DNA of 36,224 nt from Candidatus Gastranaerophilales bacterium (GCA_900767135.1 CAAFYU010000022.1:1-36224), one strand, 5' to 3'; positions 6,172-15,247 are shown, numbered from the stretch's first letter. Notes: generated by a model from the sequence alone, not told the origin. Made by a program: numbers and translations.

Positions 6172-7710
6172 CTATTTTTCAATTGAAAGTAAGCGTTTAT
6201 TTTCTTGGATTAAAAATTCTTTTTTCGGTTGAAGTTTGATAAAATCCCATGGGAGAGGTTGTTCAAGGTCATAATTTGCAGTTGCATAATACTCCGTATC
6301 AATACCAAGTTTTTTTGCAGCAGACTTAAAAGCACCAAGTTTTCCGCCTTGTCTATAAACCTCTATGACAAAATCACTGATTTTTTCGTCACCTCTTGAT
6401 AAAACAGCTTGCCAAAAATCCCATTTAATACTTGAAATATGAGCTGTAACCCCAATTTTATGCAACTCTTTTTGCAAATATGCACTTTTCTTTTCCAATG
6501 ACTTTGAATTTTCTCGTCCGTTCCACTGGAAAGGTGTATGTGGCTTTGGTACAAAACTCGAAAAACCAAATGAAATATCAAATCCTTTATTTTCTTTTTT
6601 GATACGTCTTGCAAGGTTGACAATAGCCTCTAAATCTTCTTGTGTTTCAGTCGGAATACCTATCATTCCATAGAATTTAAACCCTTTGAGCCCACTTTCT
6701 CTTGCAATTTTTACCGCATTGAAAATCTGTTCTTCCGTCAAGTTTTTGTTAATAACTTTTCTCAAACGCTCACTTCCGGCTTCAATTGCAAGGGTACAAT
6801 TCTTTTGCCCTGCGGCTTTTAGAGTTTTTATTACATCTGGCGTAATCGCATCAACTCGGAGTGATGAAACGCTCATTTCGATGTTTCTGCCACTTTGAAT
6901 TTTTTCATAAATATAATTACAAATATCTAAAAATCTCGGGTGAGCACTTATTTGTGCACCCAAAAGTGCGATTTTGTCAGTATGTTCAAGTCCTAAATCA
7001 ATAGTTTTTATCAACGTTTCATAAGGAATACAGCGTAAAGGTAAATTCAAGTATGACGCAAGGCAGAAACCGCAACGGTTTGCACACCCTCTTGCCATTT
7101 CTATAACAAATGTATTTGGGAAAAATGCTTCTTCACTCAAAATTGGCGTATAAATGCACTCTGAAATCTTTTTAACAATTTTTTTTACATCTTTTGTATA
7201 TTTGGGAACATAAACTCCTTCAAGTTCTGCCAGAAGTTTTAAAATTTCATCTTTTGGTTTGCCTTTATTGGCTTTGCATAGTCGAACGGCTTCTAAATTA
7301 ACATCTTCACCATCACCTATAATAAAAAAATCGAAAATTTGTTTATATGGTTCGGGATTTGCAGTAACAACAGGTCCTCCGGCAAAAATAAATGGGAAAT
7401 CGTCGTTTCTTTCTTCTGATTTTAGCGGAATTCCATATTTTTCAAGCATTGAAAATATTTCTAAAAAATCAAGATCAAAAGAAAATGAAAAAGCAATCAT
7501 ATCGACATTTGCAGGGTTGAAAGATAAATCTGTTGAGTCAGAATAAATTCGCTCCGCTAATATGTCTTCCGCTTCATCTAGTTGTTTGAATAGCCACAAG
7601 TACCCCAGTGACGCCATCGCAAACGAATAAATCGCCGGATATGCCATGACAACAGTAAAATCCGAGTTGTTCAAAGATGGTTTATAAAGCAGAGTCTCAG
7701 TTCTCGTCAT
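6172..7710 (-). CDS. B12-binding-type radical SAM protein (TIGR03960-like)
   Basis: The 512-aa protein has an N-terminal cobalamin-binding-like Rossmann region (VVMAYPAIYSFAMASLGY, FPFIFAGGPVVTANPEP, FFIIGDGED). A radical SAM core follows, with its 4Fe-4S cluster motif in RGCANRCGFC near residues 206-215 and EAGSERLRKVINKNLTEE downstream. It resembles the N-terminal partner of the TIGR03960 family, which is often found beside a DUF2344 protein; no such partner is visible here. The substrate is unknown. Its start overlaps the end of the AI-2E-like gene by 14 nt, so the two are probably translationally coupled in the dnaX transcript. Confidence 0.85.
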   Translation of the reverse strand: MTRTETLLYKPSLNNSDFTVVMAYPAIYSFAMASLGYLWLFKQLDEAEDILAERIYSDSTDLSFNPANVDMIAFSFSFDLDFLEIFSMLEKYGIPLKSEERNDDFPFIFAGGPVVTANPEPYKQIFDFFIIGDGEDVNLEAVRLCKANKGKPKDEILKLLAELEGVYVPKYTKDVKKIVKKISECIYTPILSEEAFFPNTFVIEMARGCANRCGFCLASYLNLPLRCIPYETLIKTIDLGLEHTDKIALLGAQISAHPRFLDICNYIYEKIQSGRNIEMSVSSLRVDAITPDVIKTLKAAGQKNCTLAIEAGSERLRKVINKNLTEEQIFNAVKIARESGLKGFKFYGMIGIPTETQEDLEAIVNLARRIKKENKGFDISFGFSSFVPKPHTPFQWNGRENSKSLEKKSAYLQKELHKIGVTAHISSIKWDFWQAVLSRGDEKISDFVIEVYRQGGKLGAFKSAAKKLGIDTEYYATANYDLEQPLPWDFIKLQPKKEFLIQENKRLLSIEK

Positions 7711-8746
7711 CTTGTTCTTTGACCTTTAAATTAATTGGTGCCAAATACAATTCATCAATCAATACACACACTGTTGCAGCAATTGCAGGAGATAGAATTA
7801 CTCCCCAAAAGCCTAAAAATTGTTCTGCTAAAAACAGTGCCAAAAATATCATTAATGGGTGTAATTCCATTAATTTGCCAAACAAAACTGGTCTGACGAC
7901 ATAATTTGAAAGTTGCTGTACAGCCAAAAATCCAACTATAATAAGAATGATTTTAACAAGACCGACAGGATACGCAACCAAAACTATTAATCCAAGAGCG
8001 ATTGTTGGACCTAAAATTGGAACAATATCTAAAATTCCGGAAATCAATCCCAAAAGAGTTGCGTATTCTACTCCAAAAATTGTAAGCACAACTGCAACCA
8101 TAATTCCTACTGCAACCATTGAAAGGATTTGTGCTCGGACATATCCACCGACTTTGTTACTTATGTTTGTCAAAATTTCATTAGCTTTGTCCTTCAAATC
8201 AGGCGGGAAAAAGTCCAAAAATTTCTGTTTTAAATATGCTTTGTCGACAAGAATATAATAAACAATCATTGTTAAAGCAACTGATACCATTATGAGCTGA
8301 AATATTGTAACTGTAATACTCCAAGACTGATTTACAAGTCCTTGTGCAAATGTTGGAGAATTTCCCAAAAGTGTATCTGTGTCAATAAAATCAGGTAACT
8401 TGTGCCCCATAAATTCTGTGTTCAAAAAGAAATTTGAAAAGTCCGCAACTTTATCAGGAATGGTAATCAAAAAAGTCTTAATTTCCTTATACGCAACGAA
8501 TACAATAGGGATAAAAAGAGCAATAATTCCGGCAACAGTTCCGAAAAGAACAGCAGATGATGCCAGTGTTCTATTTTTTAGTTTTACCATAAGCTTGCTA
8601 ACATAAGGATTTAATGCACAAGCTATTACATAAGCTCCGAAAAACAACAATAAAATTCCAATTATTTTAGGAAGCATAAGCAATAAAGTTATTACAAGTA
8701 TTGTGAAAATTATATTTTTAGTTGTCCAAAACCGTTTTTTAAACAT
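7697..8746 (-). CDS. AI-2E family transporter (PF01594-type permease)
   Basis: This 349-aa integral membrane protein has about seven or eight hydrophobic segments. They include a double N-terminal block (IIFTILVITLLLMLPKIIGILLLFF, residues about 13-37) and family signatures GLISGILDIVPILGPTIA and LSNYVVRPVLFGKLMELHPL near the C-terminus. Members of the family are exporters or ion antiporters of diverse specificity, and the name does not prove autoinducer export. It lies 65 bp downstream of dnaX and overlaps the radical SAM gene. The charged C-terminal tail (KEQDDEN) is cytoplasmic. The substrate cannot be deduced. Confidence 0.9.
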   Translation of the reverse strand: MFKKRFWTTKNIIFTILVITLLLMLPKIIGILLLFFGAYVIACALNPYVSKLMVKLKNRTLASSAVLFGTVAGIIALFIPIVFVAYKEIKTFLITIPDKVADFSNFFLNTEFMGHKLPDFIDTDTLLGNSPTFAQGLVNQSWSITVTIFQLIMVSVALTMIVYYILVDKAYLKQKFLDFFPPDLKDKANEILTNISNKVGGYVRAQILSMVAVGIMVAVVLTIFGVEYATLLGLISGILDIVPILGPTIALGLIVLVAYPVGLVKIILIIVGFLAVQQLSNYVVRPVLFGKLMELHPLMIFLALFLAEQFLGFWGVILSPAIAATVCVLIDELYLAPINLKVKEQDDEN

Positions 8747-8811
8747 TTTTTATTCCTTTAAATCAATTATATTTATTTATAAATCAATTCGCAATCGTAA
8801 ACTTGGCTAAG

Positions 8812-10719
8812 CTACTCAATAACTTTTCCGTCAAACACGTCCATAACCATATTTACGTTGTCTGTGTGCAATGACGCTTCGATTTTCGAGGCAGCATCTG
8901 CTTTTATAGGTTTTTCTACCTCTTCTTTAAGTTCTTCAACTTCATCTGCCTCAACTTCTGCCGGTTTTTCAACCTGTTTCATAACAGGAGAAGGTTTTAA
9001 TTCCGGTTTTGGCTGAGATTGCCTGACAGGCTGTGGGGCAGCTGCCGGTTTTACCTGTGCATCGCTTGGGTGTGGAAGTCTAACAACCACGTTGGAGCCT
9101 GTTTGCCCGAACAAACTGTCCAAAGCTTCAACAATAGCATGTTTTTTCGTCCCACTTTGCACCTGATTTAAGAAAATTTCGTTTTTCATAGACAAAATTG
9201 TTTCATCAGGAGCAATTTTTACAGGATTTGCCCACTGTTTCAAAAGAGCACGTGTAGGCGGACTTTGAATTAAAGTCAACAATTGCCCCCACAAAACAGA
9301 GATATCCCCACTATCAATCGGTTTAGATTTTGGCATTGGAGAAAAATCTTCACTCGCATTCTGTGGCTGTGAAGCAGGTTGAGTATTTGGCTCTACTGGT
9401 CTTGTAATCTGAGTTGGAGCTTGCGAAGTTGGCTTCGTTGCTGTTGGTTGCGTTTTTTCAACCTCTTTTTGCATCACAATATCAGGTTTTGCGTGTCCGA
9501 TTTCAGGTTTCAAAACCGGTGATGGAGCTGTTTTGTAAGCAGCAACTTTCACAGGTTGAACTGCTCCGCCCTCTAGTCTAGCAATTCTGTTTTGCAACTC
9601 AACAAGTGAGGTATTTTCTGTCAAATTCGCCAAATCAATGATAGCAACTTCAAGCCACAAACGAGGATTATTCGTGAGTTTTACCTCTTTTATGTATTCT
9701 GCACATTTGTCAATTAAAAATACAATTTGATGAGTTTCCAAATTTTCTGTCTGAGCTGTCAATGCTTTTACCTGAGCATCATTTGCCTGTGTAAGTTCAA
9801 AAACAATTTCTTTACGACAATTTTTTATAATCAATAGATTTTTCAAATAATCCATTAAGTTTGTCAAAATTTGAACCGGCTCATTCCCTGAGTTGTAAAT
9901 CTTTTCCAAATCTTCAATTGCACCTTGCGGATTAGAATTAACAATTTTATCAGCAAGAGAATTCAAAGTATCAAAAGACAGACGTCCCAAAAGGTTATTG
10001 ATATCGTCTGTTGAAATGGCTTCTTCGCCATCAAGAACGCTCAACTGGTCTAAAAGAGCGATACTGTCACGCATTCCACCAGCTGAATTTTTGGCAATCG
10101 TAAATAGTGCATCATCTGTAATGTTAATTTTTTCGTTATCAGCGATATAGCGAAGATGTTTCACAATATCGTCCGTTGTAATTCGTTTAAAATCAAATCT
10201 TTGACAACGACTCTTGATAGTATCCAAAACCTTATGAACTTCCGTTGTTGCGAGAATAAATATAACATTTTTTGGCGGTTCTTCAAGAGTTTTCAATAAC
10301 GCATTGAATGCAGTAGTTGATAACATGTGAACTTCGTCTATGATATAGATTTTGTATCTGCTGTTTACAGGTGCATACATTACTTTTTCCAAGATATTTT
10401 GTGCATCTTCAACTTTTCGGTTACTTGCGGCATCAATTTCAATTACGTCCATCGGAGTGGAATTTGTAATATCAATACAGTTTTCGCAAACACCACAAGG
10501 ATTTATCGTTGGACCTTCTTTACAGTTCAATGATTTTGCAAAAATACGCGCAGTTGAGGTTTTTCCGGTTCCTCGAGGTCCTGTAAAAAGATAAGCATGA
10601 GAAATCTTATCAAGTTCAATAGCATTTCTTAAAGCTTTTTTAATATGTTCTTGTCCGACAACCTCTTCAAGCTTTTGCGGACGATATTTTCTGTACAAAG
10701 GTATATATTTTTCGTTCAT
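8812..10719 (-). CDS. dnaX: DNA polymerase III subunit gamma/tau
   Basis: DnaX is the clamp-loader ATPase that loads the beta sliding clamp and, in its tau form, ties polymerases together. The 635-aa protein has YRPQKLEEVVGQEHI at the N-terminus, Walker A GPRGTGKTS (about 47-55), a zinc module with cysteines CGVCENC, Walker B-type IIDEVHML, and sensor motif RCQRFDF. Then come the clamp-loader collar domain and a Pro/Gln/Lys-rich linker leading to a divergent C-terminal domain. I see no convincing slippery site for making a separate gamma form. The start ATG has no SD sequence. A TATTAT 6 nt upstream would give a leaderless mRNA, but without a clear -35. It diverges from ldcA across 40 bp. Confidence 0.95.
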   Translation of the reverse strand: MNEKYIPLYRKYRPQKLEEVVGQEHIKKALRNAIELDKISHAYLFTGPRGTGKTSTARIFAKSLNCKEGPTINPCGVCENCIDITNSTPMDVIEIDAASNRKVEDAQNILEKVMYAPVNSRYKIYIIDEVHMLSTTAFNALLKTLEEPPKNVIFILATTEVHKVLDTIKSRCQRFDFKRITTDDIVKHLRYIADNEKINITDDALFTIAKNSAGGMRDSIALLDQLSVLDGEEAISTDDINNLLGRLSFDTLNSLADKIVNSNPQGAIEDLEKIYNSGNEPVQILTNLMDYLKNLLIIKNCRKEIVFELTQANDAQVKALTAQTENLETHQIVFLIDKCAEYIKEVKLTNNPRLWLEVAIIDLANLTENTSLVELQNRIARLEGGAVQPVKVAAYKTAPSPVLKPEIGHAKPDIVMQKEVEKTQPTATKPTSQAPTQITRPVEPNTQPASQPQNASEDFSPMPKSKPIDSGDISVLWGQLLTLIQSPPTRALLKQWANPVKIAPDETILSMKNEIFLNQVQSGTKKHAIVEALDSLFGQTGSNVVVRLPHPSDAQVKPAAAPQPVRQSQPKPELKPSPVMKQVEKPAEVEADEVEELKEEVEKPIKADAASKIEASLHTDNVNMVMDVFDGKVIE

Positions 10720-10759
10720 GGTAATATAATAACATAATTATGAGAATTATGGGGAAAAT

Positions 10760-11557
10760 ATGAACATTATTAAGCCGGCATTGTTGAAAAAAGGGGATAC
10801 AATCGGAATTTTAGCTCCATCAGGTGCGATGGGGGAAGATGATACAAATCTTAAACGAGGAATAAAATTCTTTGAGGATAGAGGGTTTAGAGTAAAACTT
10901 GCAAAAAACATTTATTCAAAAAGTCGCTATCTTGCAGGTTCTGATGAAGAACGACTTGAAGCGTTGCACGATATGTTTTTGGATAAATCCATAAATGCGA
11001 TAATTGCTCTCAGGGGTGGTTATGGCGCTATCCGACTGATTAACAAAATCGACTATGACATAATTAGGCAAAATCCAAAGATTTTTTGCGGATATTCAGA
11101 TATTACGGTCTTAAATGCAATGTTTCTGAAACGTGCCGGTTTATCAACTTTTTCAGGCCCTATGATTATGAGCGACTTTGGGCAAGAAAAACTTTGCGAT
11201 TATACAATAGATAAATTCTTTCAAACCGTACAGCAAGGGGAATTTGATTATGAAGGTCGTTTTTGGGGCGGTAATCTTGCAACTCTTGTTTCACTCTGTG
11301 GACAGGACTTTATACCGGATTTCAAATTTACTTTGTTTTTAGAAGATTTAAACGAGCCACCATATAAAATCGATAAAATGGTAACACAATTATTCAATAT
11401 TGAAAAATTACGTAAAAATGTGGAAGCTGTTGCAATTGGTGATTTTTTAGATGTTGATGATGATATAAGTTATATTTTTGAAGAACTAAAAATTCCACTC
11501 ATTGAAAATTTTCCGGCTTCGCACTCTGAAAAGAAAGCAACAATTCCGATAGGGTAA
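10760..11557 (+). CDS. ldcA: LD-carboxypeptidase (peptidase S66), C-terminally short
   Basis: This enzyme removes the terminal D-alanine from tetrapeptide stems during peptidoglycan recycling. The 265-aa protein begins with LKKGDTIGILAPSGAM, carries the ALRGGYGAIRL segment, the nucleophile serine in CGYSDITVLNA (near residue 114), the catalytic Glu in LFLEDLNEPPYKID and the catalytic His in FPASHSEKKATIPIG. The chain stops right after IPIG, where relatives usually continue for roughly 15-30 residues. Its stop codon lies 1 bp from the stop of the convergent antitoxin gene, so the end may have been removed when that module arrived. The ribosome site GGGGA precedes the ATG. The catalytic triad is intact, so it may still work. 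Confidence 0.9.
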   Translation: MNIIKPALLKKGDTIGILAPSGAMGEDDTNLKRGIKFFEDRGFRVKLAKNIYSKSRYLAGSDEERLEALHDMFLDKSINAIIALRGGYGAIRLINKIDYDIIRQNPKIFCGYSDITVLNAMFLKRAGLSTFSGPMIMSDFGQEKLCDYTIDKFFQTVQQGEFDYEGRFWGGNLATLVSLCGQDFIPDFKFTLFLEDLNEPPYKIDKMVTQLFNIEKLRKNVEAVAIGDFLDVDDDISYIFEELKIPLIENFPASHSEKKATIPIG

Positions 11558-11558
11558 A

Positions 11559-11855
11559 TTATGCCACTTTTATAGAAAAGCCCAATTCTTTTAAAATTTT
11601 CAAAGTTGTAGACAATTGTGGTTGTTGTTGACCATTAAAAATAGCATACAAGTTACTTCTTGAAATACCAGTTTTTTTAGAGATGCCAGAAATAGAGTCT
11701 TTGGCTCTTACGGCGTATTCAAGAGCTTTTACAAAAGAATTCAAATCATTATCTGCAAGAAATTCTTCAAATCCAATATTAATCCATTCTTTAATATCTG
11801 CATCTGTTTTTAAGTCATTTAATATGTATTCATTAAAAGAGCCGGTATTATTCAT
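11559..11855 (-). CDS. HTH antitoxin of HigBA-like module
   Basis: The 98-aa DNA-binding antitoxin belongs to the addiction-module antidote type that partners Gp49-like toxins. It has an N-terminal segment YILNDLKTDADIKEWINIGFEEF. A Cro/C1-type helix-turn-helix follows (SISGISKKTGISRSNLYAIF), then a QLSTTLKILKELGF tail. The ATG at 11855 is chosen over 11873 because GGAG lies 8 nt upstream. It overlaps the toxin gene end by 8 nt. The gene order toxin then antitoxin is that of higBA. It presumably binds the palindrome in front of the toxin gene and represses the pair. Confidence 0.88.
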   Translation of the reverse strand: MNNTGSFNEYILNDLKTDADIKEWINIGFEEFLADNDLNSFVKALEYAVRAKDSISGISKKTGISRSNLYAIFNGQQQPQLSTTLKILKELGFSIKVA

Positions 11856-12174
11856 TATTTGATCTCCATTCATTAAGAAGTTTTTGTGCTTTTAGTATAT
11901 CTTTTGATTGTTGTGATTTGTCACCTGCATTGATTAGCAATACTACAATGTTATTAATTACTGTGTAATATACTCTATATCCTTTTCCGATAGTAAAACG
12001 AAGTTCTGAAATGTCGTTAGACAATTTTTTTGAATCTCCGAAATTTCCATCTTCCAGTCTTAGAATTCTTTGAGTAATACGTTTTCGAGTCGAATTATCC
12101 AAAGAATTAAGCCAGTCTACAATGGGAGCCTTGCCCGTAGGTGTTATCAAGTACTCAATTTTATAAGATACCAT
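11848..12174 (-). CDS. RelE/HigB-like toxin (phage Gp49-like family)
   Basis: The 108-aa toxin of the RelE/ParE superfamily begins VSYKIEYLITPTGKAPIVDWLNSL. It has the family core ITQRILRLEDGNFGDSKKLSNDISELRF, then GKGYRVYYTV and LLINAGDKSQQSKDILKA, matching the Gp49-like/HigB profile. Such toxins are ribosome-dependent mRNA interferases. The ATG at 12174 is favoured over 12213 because the promoter -10 box lies between them and predicts transcription starting exactly at this ATG. There is no SD sequence. Confidence 0.88.
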   Translation of the reverse strand: MVSYKIEYLITPTGKAPIVDWLNSLDNSTRKRITQRILRLEDGNFGDSKKLSNDISELRFTIGKGYRVYYTVINNIVVLLINAGDKSQQSKDILKAQKLLNEWRSNNE

Positions 12175-12180
12175 ACTTAC

Positions 12181-12209
12181 ATTGTACTGTATACAGTACA
12201 ATTTGTCAA
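12181..12209 (-). promoter_or_regulatory. TA promoter with embedded 22-bp operator palindrome
   Basis: On the minus strand a perfect TTGACA (12209-12204), a 17-bp spacer and TACAAT (12186-12181) are seen. A perfect 22-bp palindrome (ATTGTACTGTA / TACAGTACAAT, 12181-12202) covers the spacer and the -10 box, so a bound antitoxin dimer would block RNA polymerase. The predicted transcription start coincides with the A of the toxin ATG. Confidence 0.85.
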
Positions 12210-12273
12210 TCAAATTTCAAAATAATTAATTTTATATTAAGCAACTACTCCCAGAAATTTTTTTATTATAAAA

Positions 12274-12303
12274 TATAATTATCGTATTAGATAAGATAAG
12301 GAT
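12274..12303 (+). promoter_or_regulatory. nifU -10 box and ribosome site
   Basis: TATAAT at 12274-12279 lacks a matching -35 box, which hints at activator-dependent control. AAGGAT at 12298-12303 is the ribosome site for nifU. Confidence 0.4.
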
Positions 12304-12310
12304 AAAAGAT

Positions 12311-13156
12311 ATGTGGGATTATTCAGATAAAGTTATAGATCATTATAGAAACCCTAGGAATGTGGGTAAAATTGATAATGCAGACGCTATCGGCGAAGCC
12401 GGTTCTTTGGCATGTGGCGATTCTTTGAAAATTTATTTAAAAATTAAAGACGGAATTGTGACTGATGCAAAATTCCAGACTTTTGGCTGTGGTTCTGCTG
12501 TCGCAAGTTCCAGTATTTTGACAGAAATGATTATCGGCAAAACTGTTGAAGAAGTGAAAAAAATTACCAATAAAGATATTGCTGATGAACTTGGCGGACT
12601 TCCACCTGAAAAAATGCACTGCTCTGTAATGGGTTATGAAGCATTGGAAGATGCTCTTAAAAACTTTGATGATTACACTGACTTAGACGATTTGAGAAAC
12701 GAAGAAAATGCTCAAAAGGTTGGCGAAAAAATCGTTTGCACTTGCTTTGGTGTTACTGAAAATGTAATTTGGGACGCAATTAAAATTAATGGATTGAAAA
12801 CTGTTGAAGAAATTACAAATTATACAAAAGCCGGTGGAGCTTGCGGAAGATGTAAAGCCGCAATTCAAGATATCATCGACACTTATTACAAAAAAGAAGG
12901 CAAGGAAGAGGTAAAAACTCTTACCCCTGCTCAAAAAATTCTTAAAATAAATAATGTTATTGAAAACCAAATTTCTCCGGAATTAAGAAAAGACGGTGGC
13001 GATATTACACTTGTTGACATTCAAGATAATAAAGTTATGGTTAAACTTCGCGGTAAATGTTCCGGTTGCAAAAATTCTCACTTGACTCTTAAAGCTTTTG
13101 TAGAAAGAACTTTAAAAGATACAATTGACCAAAGTATTGAAGTAGTAGAGGTATAA
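12311..13156 (+). CDS. nifU: Fe-S cluster scaffold NifU (three-domain)
   Basis: NifU builds Fe-S clusters from cysteine-derived sulfur supplied by NifS. The 281-aa chain has the full modular form: an IscU-like domain (about 1-125) with scaffold cysteines in SLACGDS, TFGCGSA and KMHCSV; a central BFD-type [2Fe-2S] domain (about 138-190) with CTC and GGACGRC; and a C-terminal NifU domain (about 210-281) with GKCSGCKNS. Two nucleotides separate it from nifS, so they form one operon. No nitrogenase genes are nearby, so this is probably the general Fe-S assembly system, serving among others the two radical SAM proteins in this window. Confidence 0.96.
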   Translation: MWDYSDKVIDHYRNPRNVGKIDNADAIGEAGSLACGDSLKIYLKIKDGIVTDAKFQTFGCGSAVASSSILTEMIIGKTVEEVKKITNKDIADELGGLPPEKMHCSVMGYEALEDALKNFDDYTDLDDLRNEENAQKVGEKIVCTCFGVTENVIWDAIKINGLKTVEEITNYTKAGGACGRCKAAIQDIIDTYYKKEGKEEVKTLTPAQKILKINNVIENQISPELRKDGGDITLVDIQDNKVMVKLRGKCSGCKNSHLTLKAFVERTLKDTIDQSIEVVEV

Positions 13157-13158
13157 AA

Positions 13159-14352
13159 ATGAGTTTAATATATTTAGATAATAACGCAACCACAAAGGTT
13201 GATCCGCTTGTTTTGGAAGCTATGCTCCCATATTTTAAAGAGGAATATGCAAACCCATCAAGTGTTTACGAATTTGCAAAACGATCAAATCATGCTGTTC
13301 GTGAAGCTCGTGGAGTTATAAAAGACTTTTTTAATGCAAAAGATGAAAAGGAAATTATTTTCACATCTTGCGGTTCAGAAAGTGCAAACACAGGTATTCG
13401 TGGTGTTTTGAATATGAATAAAAACAAACGCCATATTATTACAACAAAAGTTGAACACCCTTGTGTTTTAAACTTGTACAGAAGCCTTGAAAAAGAAGGA
13501 TATAAAGTTGATTATATCGGGGTAAATTCAAACGGCGAACTTGATTTAGCACAACTTGAAGAAGTAATTGATGAAGATACAGCACTTGTTTCTGTAATGT
13601 ACGCAAACAATGAAACTGGTGTTGTGTTCCCGATTAAGAAGATTTCTGAAATTATTAAATCTAAAAATCCGGAAACAAAATTCTATGTTGATGCTGTTCA
13701 AGTTACCGGTAAATTACCTATTGATGTTCAAGACTTGGGCGTTGATATGATGGGAATTTCCGGTCACAAATTCCATGCACCAAAAGGGATTGGTGCTTTG
13801 TACGTAAACTCAAAAACATTGATTACGCCGTTAATAATCGGTGGACATCAAGAACGAGGAAAACGTGCAGGTACTGAAAATGTTCCTTATATTGTCGGAA
13901 TGGCAAAGGCTGCTGAACTTGCAATGGATAGTTTGAAATATGAAACAACTGAAATCAAACGACTTCGTGATAAATTGGAACAAAATATTGTTAAAAATGT
14001 ATTCAATGCCAGATTAAATGCCGGAATTATTAACAGGGTTCCAAACACAACAAACATTGGTTTTGAGTATATTGAGGGTGAATTGATTTTGCTTCATTTG
14101 AGTGATCTTGGGATTTGTGCAAGCTCTGGAAGTGCTTGTACATCAGGTTCTCTTGAACCATCTCATGTTTTGAGAGCAATGAATGTGCCGTTTACGGCTG
14201 TTCACGGTAGTATAAGATTTTCTTTAAGCAGATTTACAACAGAAAAAGAAATCGATTATGTTTGTGAGCAAATGCCTGCAATTATAGAGAAACTTGTTCG
14301 CATTTCTCCATTCCAAGATGAGTTGGAAGCTTTAAGAAAGATGAAAAAATAG
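13159..14352 (+). CDS. nifS: Cysteine desulfurase NifS
   Basis: This PLP enzyme releases sulfur from cysteine as a persulfide and passes it to NifU. The 397-aa protein begins IYLDNNATTKVDPLVLEAM. It has HPCVLN and ANNETG motifs, the PLP-binding lysine in SGHKFHAPKG (about residue 205), and the catalytic cysteine in the mobile loop SSGSACTSG (about 325), followed by SHVLRAM. The class is I/NifS-type by loop sequence. It is co-transcribed with nifU and closed by the terminator at 14415. Confidence 0.96.
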   Translation: MSLIYLDNNATTKVDPLVLEAMLPYFKEEYANPSSVYEFAKRSNHAVREARGVIKDFFNAKDEKEIIFTSCGSESANTGIRGVLNMNKNKRHIITTKVEHPCVLNLYRSLEKEGYKVDYIGVNSNGELDLAQLEEVIDEDTALVSVMYANNETGVVFPIKKISEIIKSKNPETKFYVDAVQVTGKLPIDVQDLGVDMMGISGHKFHAPKGIGALYVNSKTLITPLIIGGHQERGKRAGTENVPYIVGMAKAAELAMDSLKYETTEIKRLRDKLEQNIVKNVFNARLNAGIINRVPNTTNIGFEYIEGELILLHLSDLGICASSGSACTSGSLEPSHVLRAMNVPFTAVHGSIRFSLSRFTTEKEIDYVCEQMPAIIEKLVRISPFQDELEALRKMKK

Positions 14353-14414
14353 AGTTTTTAATAGATGTTGATTATTATCTTATAATTACTGATTATTAAG
14401 AATTTTAAATGACA

Positions 14415-14448
14415 AAAAACAGACTCGGTGAAAACCGAGTCTGTTTTT
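14415..14448. terminator. Bidirectional terminator between nifS and pilin gene
   Basis: A perfect stem (ACAGACTCGGT / ACCGAGTCTGT) with a GAAA tetraloop is flanked by five As on the left and five Ts on the right, so it can stop transcription from both sides. It serves nifS on the plus strand and the prepilin gene on the minus strand. Confidence 0.93.
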
Positions 14449-14485
14449 AATACTTTTTGAATTAGCTTGGCTAATTCTATGCTTT

Positions 14486-15106
14486 CTATTTGCCGTACAA
14501 TACAGCTCTTGCAGCTGGTGAGTTAGGCAAGATTGTTTGGTCATAGAATTTAACAGGATAAATATCTGTTGCACCAGAAACTTTACAAGTATCGTTAGCA
14601 GTTCCATTATCACAAGCAACAAGTTTGTTAGGACCTTTTTGTCCGTTAACGTCAATTAAACCTGTACATTCTGTGTGGCCAGTAACGTTTGCATCTTGTG
14701 AACAAGCTGCTGATGTGCTAGGGAATTCAAAAACAACACCATCGTTGAAGAACAAAGCAGTGTTTGCAGCAGCATTACCTGTACCTGTTCCCATGTTATA
14801 TCCTTTTGCAGCACCAGTTGTAGCTCTAACAACATTCATTCTTCCGTTCAAAATGTTAGCAACAGAGTGTTCAGTAGCTGTTGAACCAGCTGTACCATTA
14901 ACTGCTTCTGCGAAGCTGTCACCGTCAAGTGCTACGTTCAATGTTACACCTTGAGAAATTGCTGACAAACCTTTTTTGTAAGCTGCTTTGTATTGAGCAC
15001 CTTGAGTTGAGTTCATCAATGTAGGCATTGTCATAGCAGCTACAACACCGATGATACCTAATGTAATCAACACTTCTGCAAGTGTGAAACCGAATCTTTT
15101 TGTCAT
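14486..15106 (-). CDS. Type IV prepilin, likely major-pilin-like
   Basis: The 206-aa prepilin has a six-residue leader MTKRFG, then the cleaved Phe and FTLAEVLITLGIIGVVAAMT, with Gly at -1 and Glu at +5 as in classical class IVa prepilins. The globular part is rich in Ala, Gly, Thr and Asn. It has paired cysteines (SAACSQD/HTECTG, LVACDNGTANDTCK) and the DVNGQKGPN motif shared with the prepilin at 472. The ATG at 15106 is chosen over 15160 because AAGGTG lies at the right distance and the leader is then canonical. A strong promoter and a ~135-nt leader suggest high expression. It is secreted and assembled into a pilus or pseudopilus. Confidence 0.93.
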   Translation of the reverse strand: MTKRFGFTLAEVLITLGIIGVVAAMTMPTLMNSTQGAQYKAAYKKGLSAISQGVTLNVALDGDSFAEAVNGTAGSTATEHSVANILNGRMNVVRATTGAAKGYNMGTGTGNAAANTALFFNDGVVFEFPSTSAACSQDANVTGHTECTGLIDVNGQKGPNKLVACDNGTANDTCKVSGATDIYPVKFYDQTILPNSPAARAVLYGK

Positions 15107-15247
15107 AATCTTTTCACCTTTCTTTTTTGTAAAACTTTCTGATTTCTCAAAATGTTTCACGCTCTTATCTCTCTTTATATTAATCTCTCGTCTATTCCAA
15201 AAACGTGGAGTGCATAAAAACTTTTTTCGAAATCTTTTTGTACTATC

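Noticed and set aside
8812..10719. Programmed frameshift in dnaX making a gamma form
   Set aside because: The only A-AAA-AAG-like run encodes the conserved N-terminal HIKKAL and the linker has no slippery run with a nearby hairpin.
12181..12202. Terminator or attachment site at the 22-bp palindrome
   Set aside because: No T tract follows, and its exact overlap with a consensus promoter makes an operator the simpler reading.
14459..14477. Second terminator (AATTAGC/GCTAATT hairpin) after the pilin gene
   Set aside because: It is followed by As, not Ts, on the minus strand; the true terminator is the next hairpin.
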